A program made the position numbers and the translations under genes. From Flavobacteriales bacterium UBA720 (GTDB lineage Bacteria > Bacteroidota > Bacteroidia > Flavobacteriales > Weeksellaceae), in NCBI GenBank assembly GCA_002297505.1, contig DBLQ01000026.1, positions 1-53,671 on the forward strand: a stretch of DNA of 53,671 bases, written 5' to 3'. Shown here piece after piece: positions 1 to 8,278 of this stretch. Positions within the stretch are counted from its first letter, which is position 1. Every line of letters begins with the position of its first letter. Under the pieces are notes generated by a model that saw only the letters and a list, made by a program, of their open reading frames with translations, ran no database searches and was not told the DNA's origin.

Positions 1-260
1 GCAAAGTTTATTCTAAGGTGACGAAGAATCGACTGATCGATTGATTAAGCTGATGCCTCAAAAAAATCAATTCATTGATGCTTTGGAATCTTTGTTCTTA
101 AATCATCTTTGCGTAAAATTTTCCTCAAAGGCAATTGAGAGCAAAGTTTATTCTAAGGTGCTTAAAAATCAAAAGTTCGATTGATTAAGCTACTGCTTCA
201 AAAGATCAATTCATTGATGCTTTGGAATCTTTGTTCTTAAATCAATCTTTGCGTAAAATT
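1..260. repeat. Two direct copies of a ~112-120 bp intergenic repeat
   Basis: Copies at 1-120 and 141-260 share the same opening (GCAAAGTTTATTCTAAGGTG), the same middle (CGATTGATTAAGCT, ATCAATTCATTGATGC) and the same end (CTTTGGAATCTTTG to TCTTTGCGTAAAATT). They differ by scattered substitutions and short indels, and a 20-base spacer separates them. Each copy opens with GCAAAG and closes near CTTTGC, so its ends are short inverted repeats, and each contains the palindrome ATCAAT-TC-ATTGAT. The array touches the window edge, so more copies may lie upstream. No reading frame is apparent. Confidence 0.85.
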
Positions 261-267
261 AATTCTA

Positions 268-1197
268 CTATATTTTTTTTGAACGAATGATGTAATTAGG
301 TCTCTGCTTCACTTCTTTGAAAATTTTACCTAAATAAATTCCGATTATTCCCAAGATAATCAACTGCAGGCCGCCAAAGAATACGATGGTCATAATCAAC
401 GATGCCCAGCCCGAGATTTCCGTCTTTTCGATGAAAGAATAAAGCACGTAAATACCATAACCTACCACAGAAAATCCGGAAAACAAAAATCCAAGATACG
501 CCGCAATAGAAAGAGGTTTGACACTGAAAGATGTGATGCCGGTGAAGGCAAACGTCACCATTTTTTTCAGATTATAACTGCTTTCGCCAGAGTGTCTTTC
601 GCAAGCCGTAAATTCGATTCCGGTTTGTTTGAAGCCCATCCAGCTGGTCAATCCGCGGAGAAACAAATCATCCTCGTTGAAATTCCGCATCACTTCTACA
701 GCGCTGGCATCCATCAGACGAAAATCCGAACCGCCACCTTTTGTGAGGTTGACATCAGAAAGACTGGATAATACTTGGTAGAAAAAATCGGAAGTTTTGC
801 GTTTGAACCACGGAATTTCTTTGGGATAAGTTCTGATGGTGAACACGATATCGTTGCCTTCTTCCCATTTTTTTATCAGTTCCGGAATCAGTTCCGCCGG
901 ATGTTGCAAATCACCATCCATCGAAATCACGGCATTTCCATCAGCATTGTCGATTCCTGCTTTCACGGCTGGCTGATGCCCGAAGTTACGGGAAAACTCT
1001 ATAAATTTGACTTCGGAGAATTTTTGGGAAAGTTCTTCAAGTTTCTGCTGTGTGTTGTCCCGGCTTCCGTCATTCACAAAGATGATTTCAAAATCGTAAT
1101 GCGGCAAAGCATCAAAAACATGTTTGATTTTCTGATGCATCAGGGCAACATTTTCCTGTTCGTTGTGTGCGGGAATGACGATGGAAATCTTTTTCAT
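268..1197 (-). CDS. Family 2 glycosyltransferase, polyprenyl-phosphate sugar type
   Basis: This 309-residue protein resembles dolichol/undecaprenyl-phosphate sugar transferases (GtrB/ArnC/DPM1 type). Such enzymes move a sugar from a nucleotide donor to a lipid phosphate on the cytoplasmic face of the membrane. The GT-A core shows SIVIPAHNE at residues 5-13, NDGSRDNT at 42-49 and the metal-binding DGD at 94-96. Two hydrophobic segments near 228-255 and 266-295 anchor the C-terminus. It lies 12 bp downstream of the GT87-type gene on the same strand, so the two are probably co-transcribed. That pairing suggests this enzyme makes a lipid-linked sugar used by a membrane transferase. The sugar cannot be read from the sequence. 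Confidence 0.9.
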   Translation of the reverse strand: MKKISIVIPAHNEQENVALMHQKIKHVFDALPHYDFEIIFVNDGSRDNTQQKLEELSQKFSEVKFIEFSRNFGHQPAVKAGIDNADGNAVISMDGDLQHPAELIPELIKKWEEGNDIVFTIRTYPKEIPWFKRKTSDFFYQVLSSLSDVNLTKGGGSDFRLMDASAVEVMRNFNEDDLFLRGLTSWMGFKQTGIEFTACERHSGESSYNLKKMVTFAFTGITSFSVKPLSIAAYLGFLFSGFSVVGYGIYVLYSFIEKTEISGWASLIMTIVFFGGLQLIILGIIGIYLGKIFKEVKQRPNYIIRSKKI

Positions 1198-1209
1198 CCG
1201 TTTAATTCA

Positions 1210-2379
1210 TTAATCCAATTGATAATCTTTCTCAAAATCCTTCGTCAGTAATTCGTAAATCACTCGGAACCAGATTATTATACAAGGAATAGCCTTGGTA
1301 GAATATTTGATAAAAACATTTTCTTTAATTGACTTTGGGAACAGATCCGAAAATGCAAAACAAGTGAAAATCATCACAAAAATCAACAATACAATATCAA
1401 TTTTCGATAATTGTTTCTGCATCAGAAACCAGATCATAACGCCCGCAACAGCAATAATGTAGGTCGGACTCTCTGAACCTGAACTGAAAAGCACGACAAA
1501 CAAAAGTGTTGAAGCCAAAATCATCATTTGAAATGGCAGAAACTTAAACTGTTTTGTTCTGATGTAAGGCAACATAAATACAATAAATCCGGGAATCAAA
1601 AAGATCAGGTTCGAGATATTGGCGTCGCCCAAAATCCTTCTTATAACGCCCATCAAAGAATAATCCTGGCGGGTACCCAAAGCCTGATTCTCCAGGTTTT
1701 TTCCTGATAGTGATGTGTACCAATCGAAGTAGGATTGAACTCCGAATTTCGGACTGGAAATCAACATCGGCAAAACAAAAAACAGAATTGAAATGACGAC
1801 TAATGAAACGATAAATTTGGTTTTATTTTTAACAAAGAAAAAAGCGGAAAGTCCCACAACGCCGTAGATTTTCACAAAAACGCCGACGAGAATCGCGAAT
1901 GCCGATTGCGTTTCTTTTCTCTCATAAATGTAAATGGCTGACAACATCAGCAGGCCTGTCAGGATAATATTGAACTGAAAATATGTTGCAGCGGTGATGA
2001 ATTCCTGAAGACAAAGCCACGCAAAAAACGATTTCTTTCTGTCCGAAAAAGGAAGTTTGTAAACCGCAAAAAGGAAAACTAATGTGCTGCTGACATTCCA
2101 TAAAACGGCTCCAAAACCGTCCGGCATCATCGCAAAAGGCGCAATCAGAAGACTGAAAAATATGCCGTAATGATTGCTGTCAAAAAACAGATCCGGATAC
2201 TGCGAGAAGATGTTCCGCTCCTGCAAGGTATTATAAAATACGCCTTTGAAAATCAGATAATTGTTGTAACCGCCTGTTCCTCTTTTGTACTTGCTGTAAG
2301 CCGTTACGGCAGAAACAAGAATATAAATTACAAAAATGATCCGGTAATCTGAGATGAATTTCAGGAACTTCTGCTTCAC
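1210..2379 (-). CDS. GT87/DUF2029-like polytopic membrane protein
   Basis: This 389-residue protein is almost entirely hydrophobic, with about ten predicted membrane segments. It resembles the DUF2029 / glycosyltransferase 87 group of GT-C enzymes, which use polyprenyl-phosphate sugars as donors. Supporting features are the N-terminal SDYRIIFVIYILVSAVTAYSK-type segment, an extracytoplasmic loop with FFDSNHYG and the GVFVKIYGVVGL segment. The start is GTG at 2377-2379, with no in-frame ATG just upstream. The GT2 gene follows 12 bp downstream, so they probably act together. The family assignment is by resemblance only; a polymerase or flippase role is possible. Confidence 0.65.
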   Translation of the reverse strand: MKQKFLKFISDYRIIFVIYILVSAVTAYSKYKRGTGGYNNYLIFKGVFYNTLQERNIFSQYPDLFFDSNHYGIFFSLLIAPFAMMPDGFGAVLWNVSSTLVFLFAVYKLPFSDRKKSFFAWLCLQEFITAATYFQFNIILTGLLMLSAIYIYERKETQSAFAILVGVFVKIYGVVGLSAFFFVKNKTKFIVSLVVISILFFVLPMLISSPKFGVQSYFDWYTSLSGKNLENQALGTRQDYSLMGVIRRILGDANISNLIFLIPGFIVFMLPYIRTKQFKFLPFQMMILASTLLFVVLFSSGSESPTYIIAVAGVMIWFLMQKQLSKIDIVLLIFVMIFTCFAFSDLFPKSIKENVFIKYSTKAIPCIIIWFRVIYELLTKDFEKDYQLD

Positions 2380-2400
2380 AAGTATTCGTAGGTTTAGTTT

Positions 2401-2449
2401 AAAAAAAATGCCATTCTAACAAGAAGTTTGCGGTCTCATTAGAATGACA
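2401..2449 (-). terminator. Intrinsic terminator after dapD
   Basis: Read on the minus strand, TGTCATTCTAA pairs with TTAGAATGGCA and is followed by eight T residues. It lies ~90 bp downstream of the dapD stop and ends just before the GT87 gene, which it would separate from dapD transcription. Its arms resemble the GTCATTCC hairpin at 43576-43632. Confidence 0.75.
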
Positions 2450-2540
2450 AATATAAGTTTTAATACGATAATTGGCGAATCGCGCATTGCTTTTTGCAGT
2501 TAGCCGCTAGCTATTGGCGATTTGTTATGAGCAATCAGCC

Positions 2541-3353
2541 TTAAACGGCTACATTATTTTCTCTCAAAGCATCATTAAGAGAGGTTTTTTTGTCGGTAGA
2601 TTCTTTTCTTTTTCCAATGATCAATGCGCAAGGAACCTGATATTCTCCAGCTGGAAAATTCTTTGTGTAACTTCCGGGAATGACAACAGAACGTTCCGGC
2701 ACATAACCTTTCATTTCAACAGGCTCTGGTCCCGTAACATCGATGATTTTGGTAGACATTGTCAGACAGACATTGGCTCCAAGAACTGCTTCTTTGCCAA
2801 CGCGAACCCCTTCTACGACGATACATCTTGAACCGATAAAGGCATCATCCTCGATGATCACCGGTGCGGCCTGCAGAGGCTCCAAAACACCACCGATTCC
2901 TACGCCTCCACTCAGGTGCACGTTTTTACCAATCTGAGCACAACTTCCAACCGTTGCCCAAGTATCCACCATCGTTCCTGAATCTACATAAGCACCGATA
3001 TTCACATAAGATGGCATCATAATCACACCGCTTGCCACGAAACTTCCGTGTCTTGCAATGGCGTGAGGCACTACTCTAACGCCTTTCTCCGCATAGTTTT
3101 TCTTCAAAGGAATCTTATCGTGAAACTCGAAAGGACCAACTTCTATGGTTTCCATCGTCTGGATCGGGAAATACATCACGACGCCTTTCTTCACCCATTC
3201 GTTGATTTGCCAGCCGTTTTCGTTTGGTTCTGCAGTCCGCAACTCGCCTGCGTCCAGTTTTGCAACAACTTCTCTTACGGCGTTCTGGTATTCTTCTTCT
3301 TTCAAAAGTTCGCGGTTATCCCAAGCTTTTTCGATTTTTTCCTGTAAAGACAT
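2541..3353 (-). CDS. dapD: 2,3,4,5-tetrahydropyridine-2,6-dicarboxylate N-succinyltransferase
   Basis: DapD transfers succinyl from succinyl-CoA to tetrahydrodipicolinate in the succinylase branch of lysine and meso-diaminopimelate synthesis, in the cytoplasm. The 270-residue length is typical. The protein has an N-terminal helical domain (MSLQEKIEKAWDNRELL) and then a left-handed beta-helix built of hexapeptide-like repeats, including YVNIGAYVDSGTMVDTWATVG, SCAQIGKNVHLSGGVGIGGV and EDDAFIGSRCIVVEGVRVG. ATG lies at 3351-3353. It is in line with the NlpC/P60 lipoprotein gene 93 bp upstream and is closed by the terminator at 2401-2449. Its product feeds peptidoglycan synthesis, which fits its neighbour. 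Confidence 0.97.
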   Translation of the reverse strand: MSLQEKIEKAWDNRELLKEEEYQNAVREVVAKLDAGELRTAEPNENGWQINEWVKKGVVMYFPIQTMETIEVGPFEFHDKIPLKKNYAEKGVRVVPHAIARHGSFVASGVIMMPSYVNIGAYVDSGTMVDTWATVGSCAQIGKNVHLSGGVGIGGVLEPLQAAPVIIEDDAFIGSRCIVVEGVRVGKEAVLGANVCLTMSTKIIDVTGPEPVEMKGYVPERSVVIPGSYTKNFPAGEYQVPCALIIGKRKESTDKKTSLNDALRENNVAV

Positions 3354-3446
3354 ATGATTTATAAATGATAATTGATTAATGATAAATTGCTTCTGGCTAT
3401 TGGCTTTTTTCTAGCCTTAAAATTTTTGGTCCCAAAAATAAAAAAA

Positions 3447-3986
3447 CTAAAGCACACTTCTGGCAAAAAGGAAAGCTTTGTTCCAGTAAGCCTCATTCAG
3501 CGAAGAAATGATAACACCTTTGGATGTGGATGAATGGATGAAGGTGATCTCACCACTATTTTTGATATCATGGATGATGCCAACGTGCGTGACCGCTGTG
3601 CCACCGGAGGTTGCAAAAAACAGAAGATCACCAGGCCGCGCTTCCGAAATGCTGATGCTCCTACCCTGCTTGGCCTGGTCCGAAGAACGTCTTGGCATCT
3701 GGATTTTTTCTTCATCAAATACCTTACAGACCAGACCAGAGCAGTCGAAACCTGCAGATGTGTTACCTGCATACTTGTAAGGCGTTCCCAAGTAATTTTC
3801 CGCATTGTCCAGCACCAGAGCTCTTGTCCCGGACACGTTCCCGGAATGGGATGAACTCAGCTTTTTAATGTTCGCAGGTTTACTGCTGGAAGGTTTTTTC
3901 TTGTAGGTATATTTTCTTGCCGAACTGGAAGAACCGCAAGACGCCAGAAATAGAGATAGGAACAGGAGTAGGACAATTTTTTTCAT
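3447..3986 (-). CDS. NlpC/P60 (C40) family lipoprotein
   Basis: This 179-residue protein is a predicted peptidoglycan endopeptidase of the gamma-D-glutamyl-diaminopimelate type. It has a lipoprotein signal (MKKIVLLLFLSLFLASC, lipid Cys at residue 17) and a basic, serine-rich linker to about residue 50. The catalytic domain shows Cys82 in GFDCSGL, His134 in THVGIIHD and polar His151 in FIHSSTS. All three catalytic positions are present, so it is probably active in the periplasm, attached to a membrane. It has its own strong promoter (4042-4073). A second C40 protein without a signal peptide is encoded at 23160-23876. Confidence 0.93.
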   Translation of the reverse strand: MKKIVLLLFLSLFLASCGSSSSARKYTYKKKPSSSKPANIKKLSSSHSGNVSGTRALVLDNAENYLGTPYKYAGNTSAGFDCSGLVCKVFDEEKIQMPRRSSDQAKQGRSISISEARPGDLLFFATSGGTAVTHVGIIHDIKNSGEITFIHSSTSKGVIISSLNEAYWNKAFLFARSVL

Positions 3987-4041
3987 TGAATAAGTTAAAA
4001 AAATAGTTGTTCTCCGATAGTTCTGATTTTTGATGACCTAA

Positions 4042-4073
4042 CAAAAGTAACACAGATTATCAACTTAAACAAA
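4042..4073 (-). promoter_or_regulatory. Bacteroidota-type promoter for the NlpC/P60 gene
   Basis: On the minus strand, TTTG (4070-4073) is followed after 20 bases by TACTTTTG (4042-4049). This matches the Bacteroidota -33 TTTG / -7 TAnnTTTG consensus. Transcription would start near 4035, about 50 bases before the ATG at 3986. Confidence 0.75.
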
Positions 4074-4081
4074 TAATTAAC

Positions 4082-4107
4082 AAAAAAATCCCTGCTGACA
4101 GGGATTT
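4082..4107 (-). terminator. Intrinsic terminator after the sulfatase gene
   Basis: On the minus strand AAATCCCTG-TCAG-CAGGGATTT is followed by a T-run. It lies 14 bp beyond the sulfatase stop codon and immediately precedes the NlpC promoter. Confidence 0.85.
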
Positions 4108-4120
4108 CCTTACAAAGAAA

Positions 4121-6106
4121 CTATTTATGTTCCTTCATTTTTCCGTTTCTGTAACGGACACTGGCGGTCTGATAAAAAGCAATTGTTTCGGATACCAATG
4201 CGTTATTTTTTGTTTTGACTTCTCTGAGAGATTGTTCATCTGCAGACACTTGGAACTGCTTGATCTTTTTCCGGTCATCAATCTGGGTGAATTGATTATT
4301 TTTCAGCAATCCGAGAGTCCGGTAATTACCCAGGAACGCGCGCTCATCACCAATCTTGGTTTGATTAATATCTTTGCCGTAGAGACTAGAATCGTAGTTC
4401 CAGCCCAGATAGCCGAACAATGTTGGCATCACATCAATCTGTGAGGTGAGGCGGTCTATTTTTTCTATTTTACCCAGATTGTAAATCACGGCAGGAATAT
4501 GATGTTTCTCTATGTTGATTTCCCATTTTCCGGCGCTGCTAGCGCAATGATCTGCCACAATGACGAAAACTGTATTTCTGAACCAAGGCTTTTGCCGCGC
4601 TTCCGCGAGGTATTTGCCAAGGGCATAATCGGTGTACTTCACGGCAGCATTGCGGTCGCCTTGTGGAAGATCGATTTTTCCTGCAGGAAAGGTGTAAGGC
4701 TTATGATTGGACGTCGTCATAATAAACTGGAAAAAAGGCTGATTCTGCCGGCTGCTTTGATCTGCATATTTCAGAGATTGCCTGTAGATGTCCTCATCAC
4801 AGATTCCCCAAGCATTTTCAAAGGTGACTTCATGATCCTCAATAGCAAAACGTTTGGTTTTAATTTCATCCGATAATGGATTGCCGCGATCCCGATCTAC
4901 AATGTCGAAGCCCTGGCCGCCGAAGAAATTATTCATATTATCAAAATATCCATCGCCGCCGTAAATAAAATAAGGATGATAATTTTTTGCACGTAAAACT
5001 GAAGCGATGGAAAACAGATTGGCATTATCCGGACGTCTCACGATACTGTTGCCGGGTGTTGGCGGAACAGAGAGTGTCAGGGCTTCCATACCGCGCACAG
5101 TCCTGGTTCCTGTAGCATAAAGTTGGGTGAAAAATATACCTTCTGTAGCCAGCTTATCATAATTTGGCGTGATATTGTCCTGATTGCCAAAAGCCTTCAG
5201 AAATTCACCGCTGAAACTTTCGATCGTCACCAGAACAATGTTCGGGCGTTTTTCCGCATTTCCCACAGTGGATCTCATGATATCGTCCCATTGGTTGCTT
5301 TTATAAGTCTGGTTGTTCTGGAGAAGATTTTTTTTGAGAATAGCATAAGCATTTTTCTCAGGAAGCGTTGGATAAAACCTCATGTAATCCAGTTCATTGG
5401 CCTGAAATGCTGCGATGAAGGAGAATGCGCCATTTTTGCCCAATTCATTAACTACCTTATTATTGCTGAAATCTGCAAATTTATTTTTCATCGTCAGTCC
5501 AAGAATCACTGTCAGAAAAAGCATCGGCAAAATATATACTGCACGCTTTTTAAATGAAACCTGATCTGAAAATGTTGATTTAAATTTTTTAGTTTTCGTG
5601 AGCAGAACAAAGGTTCCCACAATTAAGGCAACCAGTAATCCGATGATCAGTGGCAACGGATAAGATTGGTTGATGTTCTCCACCACTTCATAAGTATAAA
5701 TCAGATAATCTACCGCAATGAAATTAAAGCGGATCCCAAACTCATCCCAGAATGGAATCTCTGCCAGTAAGCTAAAATAAATGATTATGAAAATTATGGC
5801 CAGGTAACCGTATGTAAAAATCTTGTCGAGCGAAGAGCCTATCCATTTTTTGGGAAGTATCAGCAGATAGAGCTGGTAAAGCAGCAGAAACATCAGTCCC
5901 ATTGTGACATCGTACAGAAATCCGGTTCCGAAGGCACGCAGAATCGCCAGCACCTTGAAATCGATATTAGATGATGACCAGATCAAAAAAATCACCCGAA
6001 TCAGCGATGAGAGAATGATGTAAAGACAAAGAACCGAGAAGAAGACGGCGAAACGCCCGGAAAAAAGTCGGCTAAAATTCGTATTTAAAGCCTTTTTGGA
6101 ATTCAT
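4121..6106 (-). CDS. LTA synthase family sulfatase-fold membrane protein
   Basis: This 661-residue protein combines an N-terminal membrane domain of about five helices (to residue ~205) with a periplasmic alkaline-phosphatase-superfamily domain like that of LtaS, OpgB and EptA. The metal/nucleophile motifs are VTIESFSGEF (Glu295), the GTRTVRG segment with the presumed nucleophilic threonine near 336, YGGDGYFDNMNNFFGGQGF and VADHCASSAG. Such enzymes transfer phosphoglycerol or phosphoethanolamine from a phospholipid to an envelope acceptor. This organism should lack lipoteichoic acid, so the acceptor is more likely LPS, a lipid or a glycan. The family call is firm; the transferred group is unknown. 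Confidence 0.88.
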   Translation of the reverse strand: MNSKKALNTNFSRLFSGRFAVFFSVLCLYIILSSLIRVIFLIWSSSNIDFKVLAILRAFGTGFLYDVTMGLMFLLLYQLYLLILPKKWIGSSLDKIFTYGYLAIIFIIIYFSLLAEIPFWDEFGIRFNFIAVDYLIYTYEVVENINQSYPLPLIIGLLVALIVGTFVLLTKTKKFKSTFSDQVSFKKRAVYILPMLFLTVILGLTMKNKFADFSNNKVVNELGKNGAFSFIAAFQANELDYMRFYPTLPEKNAYAILKKNLLQNNQTYKSNQWDDIMRSTVGNAEKRPNIVLVTIESFSGEFLKAFGNQDNITPNYDKLATEGIFFTQLYATGTRTVRGMEALTLSVPPTPGNSIVRRPDNANLFSIASVLRAKNYHPYFIYGGDGYFDNMNNFFGGQGFDIVDRDRGNPLSDEIKTKRFAIEDHEVTFENAWGICDEDIYRQSLKYADQSSRQNQPFFQFIMTTSNHKPYTFPAGKIDLPQGDRNAAVKYTDYALGKYLAEARQKPWFRNTVFVIVADHCASSAGKWEINIEKHHIPAVIYNLGKIEKIDRLTSQIDVMPTLFGYLGWNYDSSLYGKDINQTKIGDERAFLGNYRTLGLLKNNQFTQIDDRKKIKQFQVSADEQSLREVKTKNNALVSETIAFYQTASVRYRNGKMKEHK

Positions 6107-6323
6107 AGCTTAAGGTTAATAAATTGGTGAAAAATACTAACAAATTCCAATTAGTTTTCTGCGGCTGCGTGATTTTTATTTAGAATAAGAATAATCTGAG
6201 GAATTAAGGAGAATTATTTTTGACAAGCTCAAAAAGATAAGAGGGCAACTAGTGCCCCCTTTAATCAATAATCGGGTTTTCTATGAACTCGATTACCGTA
6301 CTTTATTGAGTACAATTTTTTTG

Positions 6324-6361
6324 CCAAAAAAAATCAACCTCCTGAAGTCCAGAAGATTGAT
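6324..6361 (-). terminator. Intrinsic terminator after tRNA-Ala
   Basis: On the minus strand a 12-bp stem with two mismatches (ATCAATCTTCTG / CAGGAGGTTGAT) is followed by a run of eight T. It begins about 10 bp after the tRNA 3' end. The rest of the gap, 6107-6323, shows only a weak GGGC/GCCC palindrome near 6242-6262 and no gene. Confidence 0.7.
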
Positions 6362-6370
6362 ATTAAAAAG

Positions 6371-6444
6371 TGGAGAATACCGGATTCGAACCGGTCACCT
6401 CTTGCCTGCCAGGCAAGCGCTCTAGCCAAATGAGCTAATCCCCC
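6371..6444 (-). tRNA. tRNA-Ala (anticodon GGC)
   Basis: The minus strand folds as a complete 74-base cloverleaf. It has acceptor GGGGGAT / ATTCTCC, D-stem GCTC/GAGC, anticodon stem CTTGC/GCAAG with loop CTGGCAG, T-stem ACCGG/CCGGT with loop TTCGAAT, and discriminator A. Anticodon GGC reads GCC alanine codons. The G3-U70 wobble pair that identifies alanine tRNA is present. CCA is not encoded. It is transcribed alone, with the terminator at 6324-6361. Confidence 0.95.
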
Positions 6445-6482
6445 GTTTTGTTTTGCAATGATAAGGATTTTTTTTAACACGC

Positions 6483-6515
6483 AAAAAAAATCGGACTCAA
6501 AAATGAATCCGATTT
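6483..6515 (-). terminator. Intrinsic terminator after the DUF2007 gene
   Basis: On the minus strand AAATCGGATTC pairs with GAGTCCGATTT (one mismatch), followed by eight T. It sits 30 bp past the DUF2007 stop and before the tRNA. Confidence 0.85.
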
Positions 6516-6545
6516 CTGTAAAACGTAAAATTTAAAAATATGAAA

Positions 6546-6773
6546 TCAATTTTGGTTTGATTTTAAATATTCGTCGATAATCTCGAAAGCCTTTTTTTCG
6601 TCTTTCAAGTCCACTTTTACAAAAGTGTTGGTTGCAGTGGGAGTCGAGAGAAAACTCAGGTAAGAATTCTCAACATCGCATTTGATTCCTGCATCTTCCA
6701 GCTTGGATTTCACCAGCTGAATCTCCTGTGGGCTGCTGCTCTCATAGACAGCCACTCGTGTTGTTGCATCCAT
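6546..6773 (-). CDS. DUF2007 family protein
   Basis: This 75-residue cytoplasmic protein resembles the DUF2007 family of putative signal-transducing proteins. These small alpha-beta domains are often found in Bacteroidota and have no settled biochemical role. The pattern VAVYESSSPQEIQLVKSKLEDAGI followed by a beta strand (TFVKVDLKDEKKAFEIIDEY) fits a PII-like ferredoxin fold. It has no signal peptide or membrane segment. It follows the lysine transaminase gene by 66 bp on the same strand and may be read from that operon, with its own terminator at 6483-6515. Confidence 0.75.
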   Translation of the reverse strand: MDATTRVAVYESSSPQEIQLVKSKLEDAGIKCDVENSYLSFLSTPTATNTFVKVDLKDEKKAFEIIDEYLKSNQN

Positions 6774-6839
6774 AAATTCAGATTTTGATTTTTGTTAAGC
6801 ATAGCAATTTACGAAAAAAATATCATAATCTAAAATTCT

Positions 6840-8162
6840 TTAATTTAAATGATCGAATATCGCATTAAGTTTATCTAAAATAATTTGGATTTCAGCTTTC
6901 GTTACGTTAAGATGTGGCCGGAAGCGGATGGACTTTTCACCACAGGTCAGTACAATCACACCTTCCTCGTAAAGTCTTTTGTAGAGCCAGTTTCTGGCGT
7001 TATGATCCTTCAGGTCAAACGCGCACATCAGACCTTTTCCTCTTGCAGCAAAAATCTGCTCCGGAAATTTCTGTTCTAATTTCGATAATCCATCCAGTAG
7101 AAATTCTCCCACCAATCTGGAGTTTTCTACCAGATTCTCTTTTTCAATGACTTCTAAAATCAGCTGAAAACGCAGCATATCCATAAAATTGCCTCCAAAG
7201 GTAGAATTGATCCTGGAACTCTCCCGGAAAACGTGGTTCTCTACTTCATCCAGCTTTTCTTTGTTCGCCAATATGCCGCAAACCTGTGTTTTCTTGCCGA
7301 AGGTAATCACATCCGGAATGATGTCCAGATGCTCATAAGCCCACATTTTACCCGTCATTCCGATGCCTGTCTGCACTTCGTCCAGAATCAGAAGCACTTC
7401 GTTCTCATCACAGATTCTTCTCAATTCTGTGAAAAATTCTTTACGGAAATGATTATCACCACCTTCTGCCTGAATAGGCTCGATGATGACGCACGCAACC
7501 TCATCAGGATTTGCTAAAATAGCTTCCTGGATGTGCAGCAGAGCCAACTGTTCGTGCTTGATCGTCTCTTCCAAATTATCTTCGGTGATGGGAAAGTTCA
7601 GCTTAGGATTTGTAATTCTCGGCCAGTTGAATTTTGGGAAATACTGGTATTTCCTTGGGTCGGCAGTGTTGGTCATGGACAATGTATAGCCGCTTCTGCC
7701 GTGGAAAGCCTGCTTAAAATGTATGGCAATGGAACCTTCCTTTTCCACATCTTTCTTCCAGTTCTTTCTGGTTTTCCAGTCAAATGCTGTTTTCAGCGCA
7801 TTTTCCACAGCCAGAGCGCCACCTTCGATAAAGAAACAGTACGGCAACTCTTTCGGAATGGCCACCCGTGAAAAAACCTCCATGAAATCTGCATATTCCT
7901 GGAGATAGACGTCACTGAGCGTGGGCTTGTAAATCGCCATTTTTCCCAGCCAAGCAGATTTTTCCAGAAGATACGGATGGTTGTAACCAATGGATGCCGA
8001 GGCAAACATGGAAAACATGTCAAGATATTCCTTGCCTGTCAAACGGTCTACAATATAAGAACCGTGCGACTTTTCAAAATCCATGACGAAATCGAAACCG
8101 TCAGCTAGAATGTGTTTCCCGAGAGTTTCTTTAACTTTATTTTGATTGATAATTGTGCTCAT
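6840..8162 (-). CDS. lat: L-lysine 6-transaminase
   Basis: This 440-residue PLP enzyme moves the epsilon-amino group of lysine to 2-oxoglutarate. The product is 2-aminoadipate 6-semialdehyde, which cyclises to piperideine-6-carboxylate. It is a class III aminotransferase of the Lat type. The opening KVKETLGKHILADGFDFVMDFEKSHG, the acid motif LLILDEVQTGIG and the PLP lysine in ITFGKKTQVCG are characteristic. The aldehyde dehydrogenase that would oxidise its product lies 116 bp upstream on the same strand. The pair forms a two-step lysine catabolic route to 2-aminoadipate and is probably expressed from the promoter at 9845-9874. Confidence 0.93.
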   Translation of the reverse strand: MSTIINQNKVKETLGKHILADGFDFVMDFEKSHGSYIVDRLTGKEYLDMFSMFASASIGYNHPYLLEKSAWLGKMAIYKPTLSDVYLQEYADFMEVFSRVAIPKELPYCFFIEGGALAVENALKTAFDWKTRKNWKKDVEKEGSIAIHFKQAFHGRSGYTLSMTNTADPRKYQYFPKFNWPRITNPKLNFPITEDNLEETIKHEQLALLHIQEAILANPDEVACVIIEPIQAEGGDNHFRKEFFTELRRICDENEVLLILDEVQTGIGMTGKMWAYEHLDIIPDVITFGKKTQVCGILANKEKLDEVENHVFRESSRINSTFGGNFMDMLRFQLILEVIEKENLVENSRLVGEFLLDGLSKLEQKFPEQIFAARGKGLMCAFDLKDHNARNWLYKRLYEEGVIVLTCGEKSIRFRPHLNVTKAEIQIILDKLNAIFDHLN

Positions 8163-8278
8163 TTTGATAAGTGATATGATGATTGATAAATGATTATTGG
8201 CTGATGGAAATCGGCTTATTTATTATAAGTTTTAAAAATTCAATTTTCAAAACTTCCAACATCCATCTTCCAGCAATT

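Noticed and set aside
775..1251. Plus-strand frame of 158 codons opposite the GT2 gene
   Set aside because: It is antisense to a well-supported gene and shows no recognisable domain. Codon composition follows the shadow of the other strand.
6242..6262. GGGC/GCCC palindrome as a terminator or RNA
   Set aside because: The stem is only four solid base pairs plus three weak ones and lacks a T-run.
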